A stretch of DNA of 5,429 nucleotides, taken from positions 1 to 5,429 of the forward strand of contig DAOWNN010000184.1 of NCBI GenBank assembly GCA_030642585.1, in the 5' to 3' direction. The notes below the pieces were generated by a model. It had not been told where the DNA came from and searched no databases. It saw only the letters and a program-made list of their open reading frames with translations. Positions 5,336 through 5,429 of the stretch are shown one piece after another. Each line of letters opens with the position of its first letter. The first letter of the stretch is position 1. The DNA comes from Bacteroidota bacterium. Its GTDB lineage: Bacteria; Bacteroidota; Bacteroidia; Bacteroidales; VadinHA17. A program made the translations under genes and the position numbers.

Positions 5336-5429
5336 ATGAAAACTAAATCCTTATTTTTAATCCAGTTCATACTGGTACTGATTTTTGCAGGCTGTACTAC
5401 AAACCAAAAACCAGGAGATGAAATCTCAA
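5336..5429 (+). CDS. Lipoprotein, N-terminal 31 residues only (runs off the right edge)
   Basis: An open frame from ATG at 5336 to the window edge. It starts MKTKSLFLIQ, continues as a hydrophobic core (residues 6-18) and reaches the lipobox FAGC with the lipidated Cys at residue 20. The mature part begins TTNQKPGDEIS. Signal peptidase II processing and membrane anchoring are therefore likely. There is no Shine-Dalgarno; the leader is AT-rich, as for the other plus-strand genes. The gap to the upstream gene is 39 bp and shows no clear terminator, so it may be cotranscribed with the 4592-5296 gene. Too little is visible to assign a family. Confidence 0.8.
   Translation, partial: MKTKSLFLIQFILVLIFAGCTTNQKPGDEIS

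Overview
The window looks like chromosomal DNA of a Bacteroidota member, plausibly a Bacteroidales/Marinilabiliales-type organism. It is AT-rich, most genes lack a Shine-Dalgarno sequence, and prolyl-tRNA synthetase is the short archaeal/eukaryotic type with the degraded C-terminal zinc site that I associate with this phylum. One promoter fits the phylum's TTTG / TAnnTTTG pattern, and several short lipoproteins and a Tyr-rich secreted protein are of a kind common there. The assignment rests on recognition by eye, not on a search.

Left part, minus strand (1-1785). Two envelope genes read leftwards: a secreted protein of 394 residues (Tyr-rich first half, basic Arg/Ser/Asn/Thr tail) and, downstream, the first 58 codons of a small lipoprotein. 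A strong hairpin terminator separates them, together with a GC-rich palindromic block that looks like an inserted repeat element. Upstream of each gene lies the same 25-bp box, 23/25 identical, which fits a sigma-54 (RpoN) -24/-12 promoter: TTGGTATG-N4-TTGT. The only two differences fall inside the N4 spacer. Both genes also have textbook Shine-Dalgarno sequences, unlike every plus-strand gene here. The best reading is a co-regulated, sigma-54-dependent pair of envelope proteins in separate transcripts. This is the most interesting signal in the window.

Right part, plus strand (1786-5429). proS (prolyl-tRNA synthetase) runs divergently from the Tyr-rich gene, and its start codon touches the sigma-54 box. 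A 259-bp gap follows, with short degenerate repeats, an imperfect hairpin and a Bacteroidota-type promoter. Then come a zinc-dependent medium-chain alcohol dehydrogenase (GTG start), a conserved cytosolic protein of unknown function (234 residues), and the start of another lipoprotein. The last three are 30 and 39 bp apart and may be one transcript. No functional link between them is evident from sequence.
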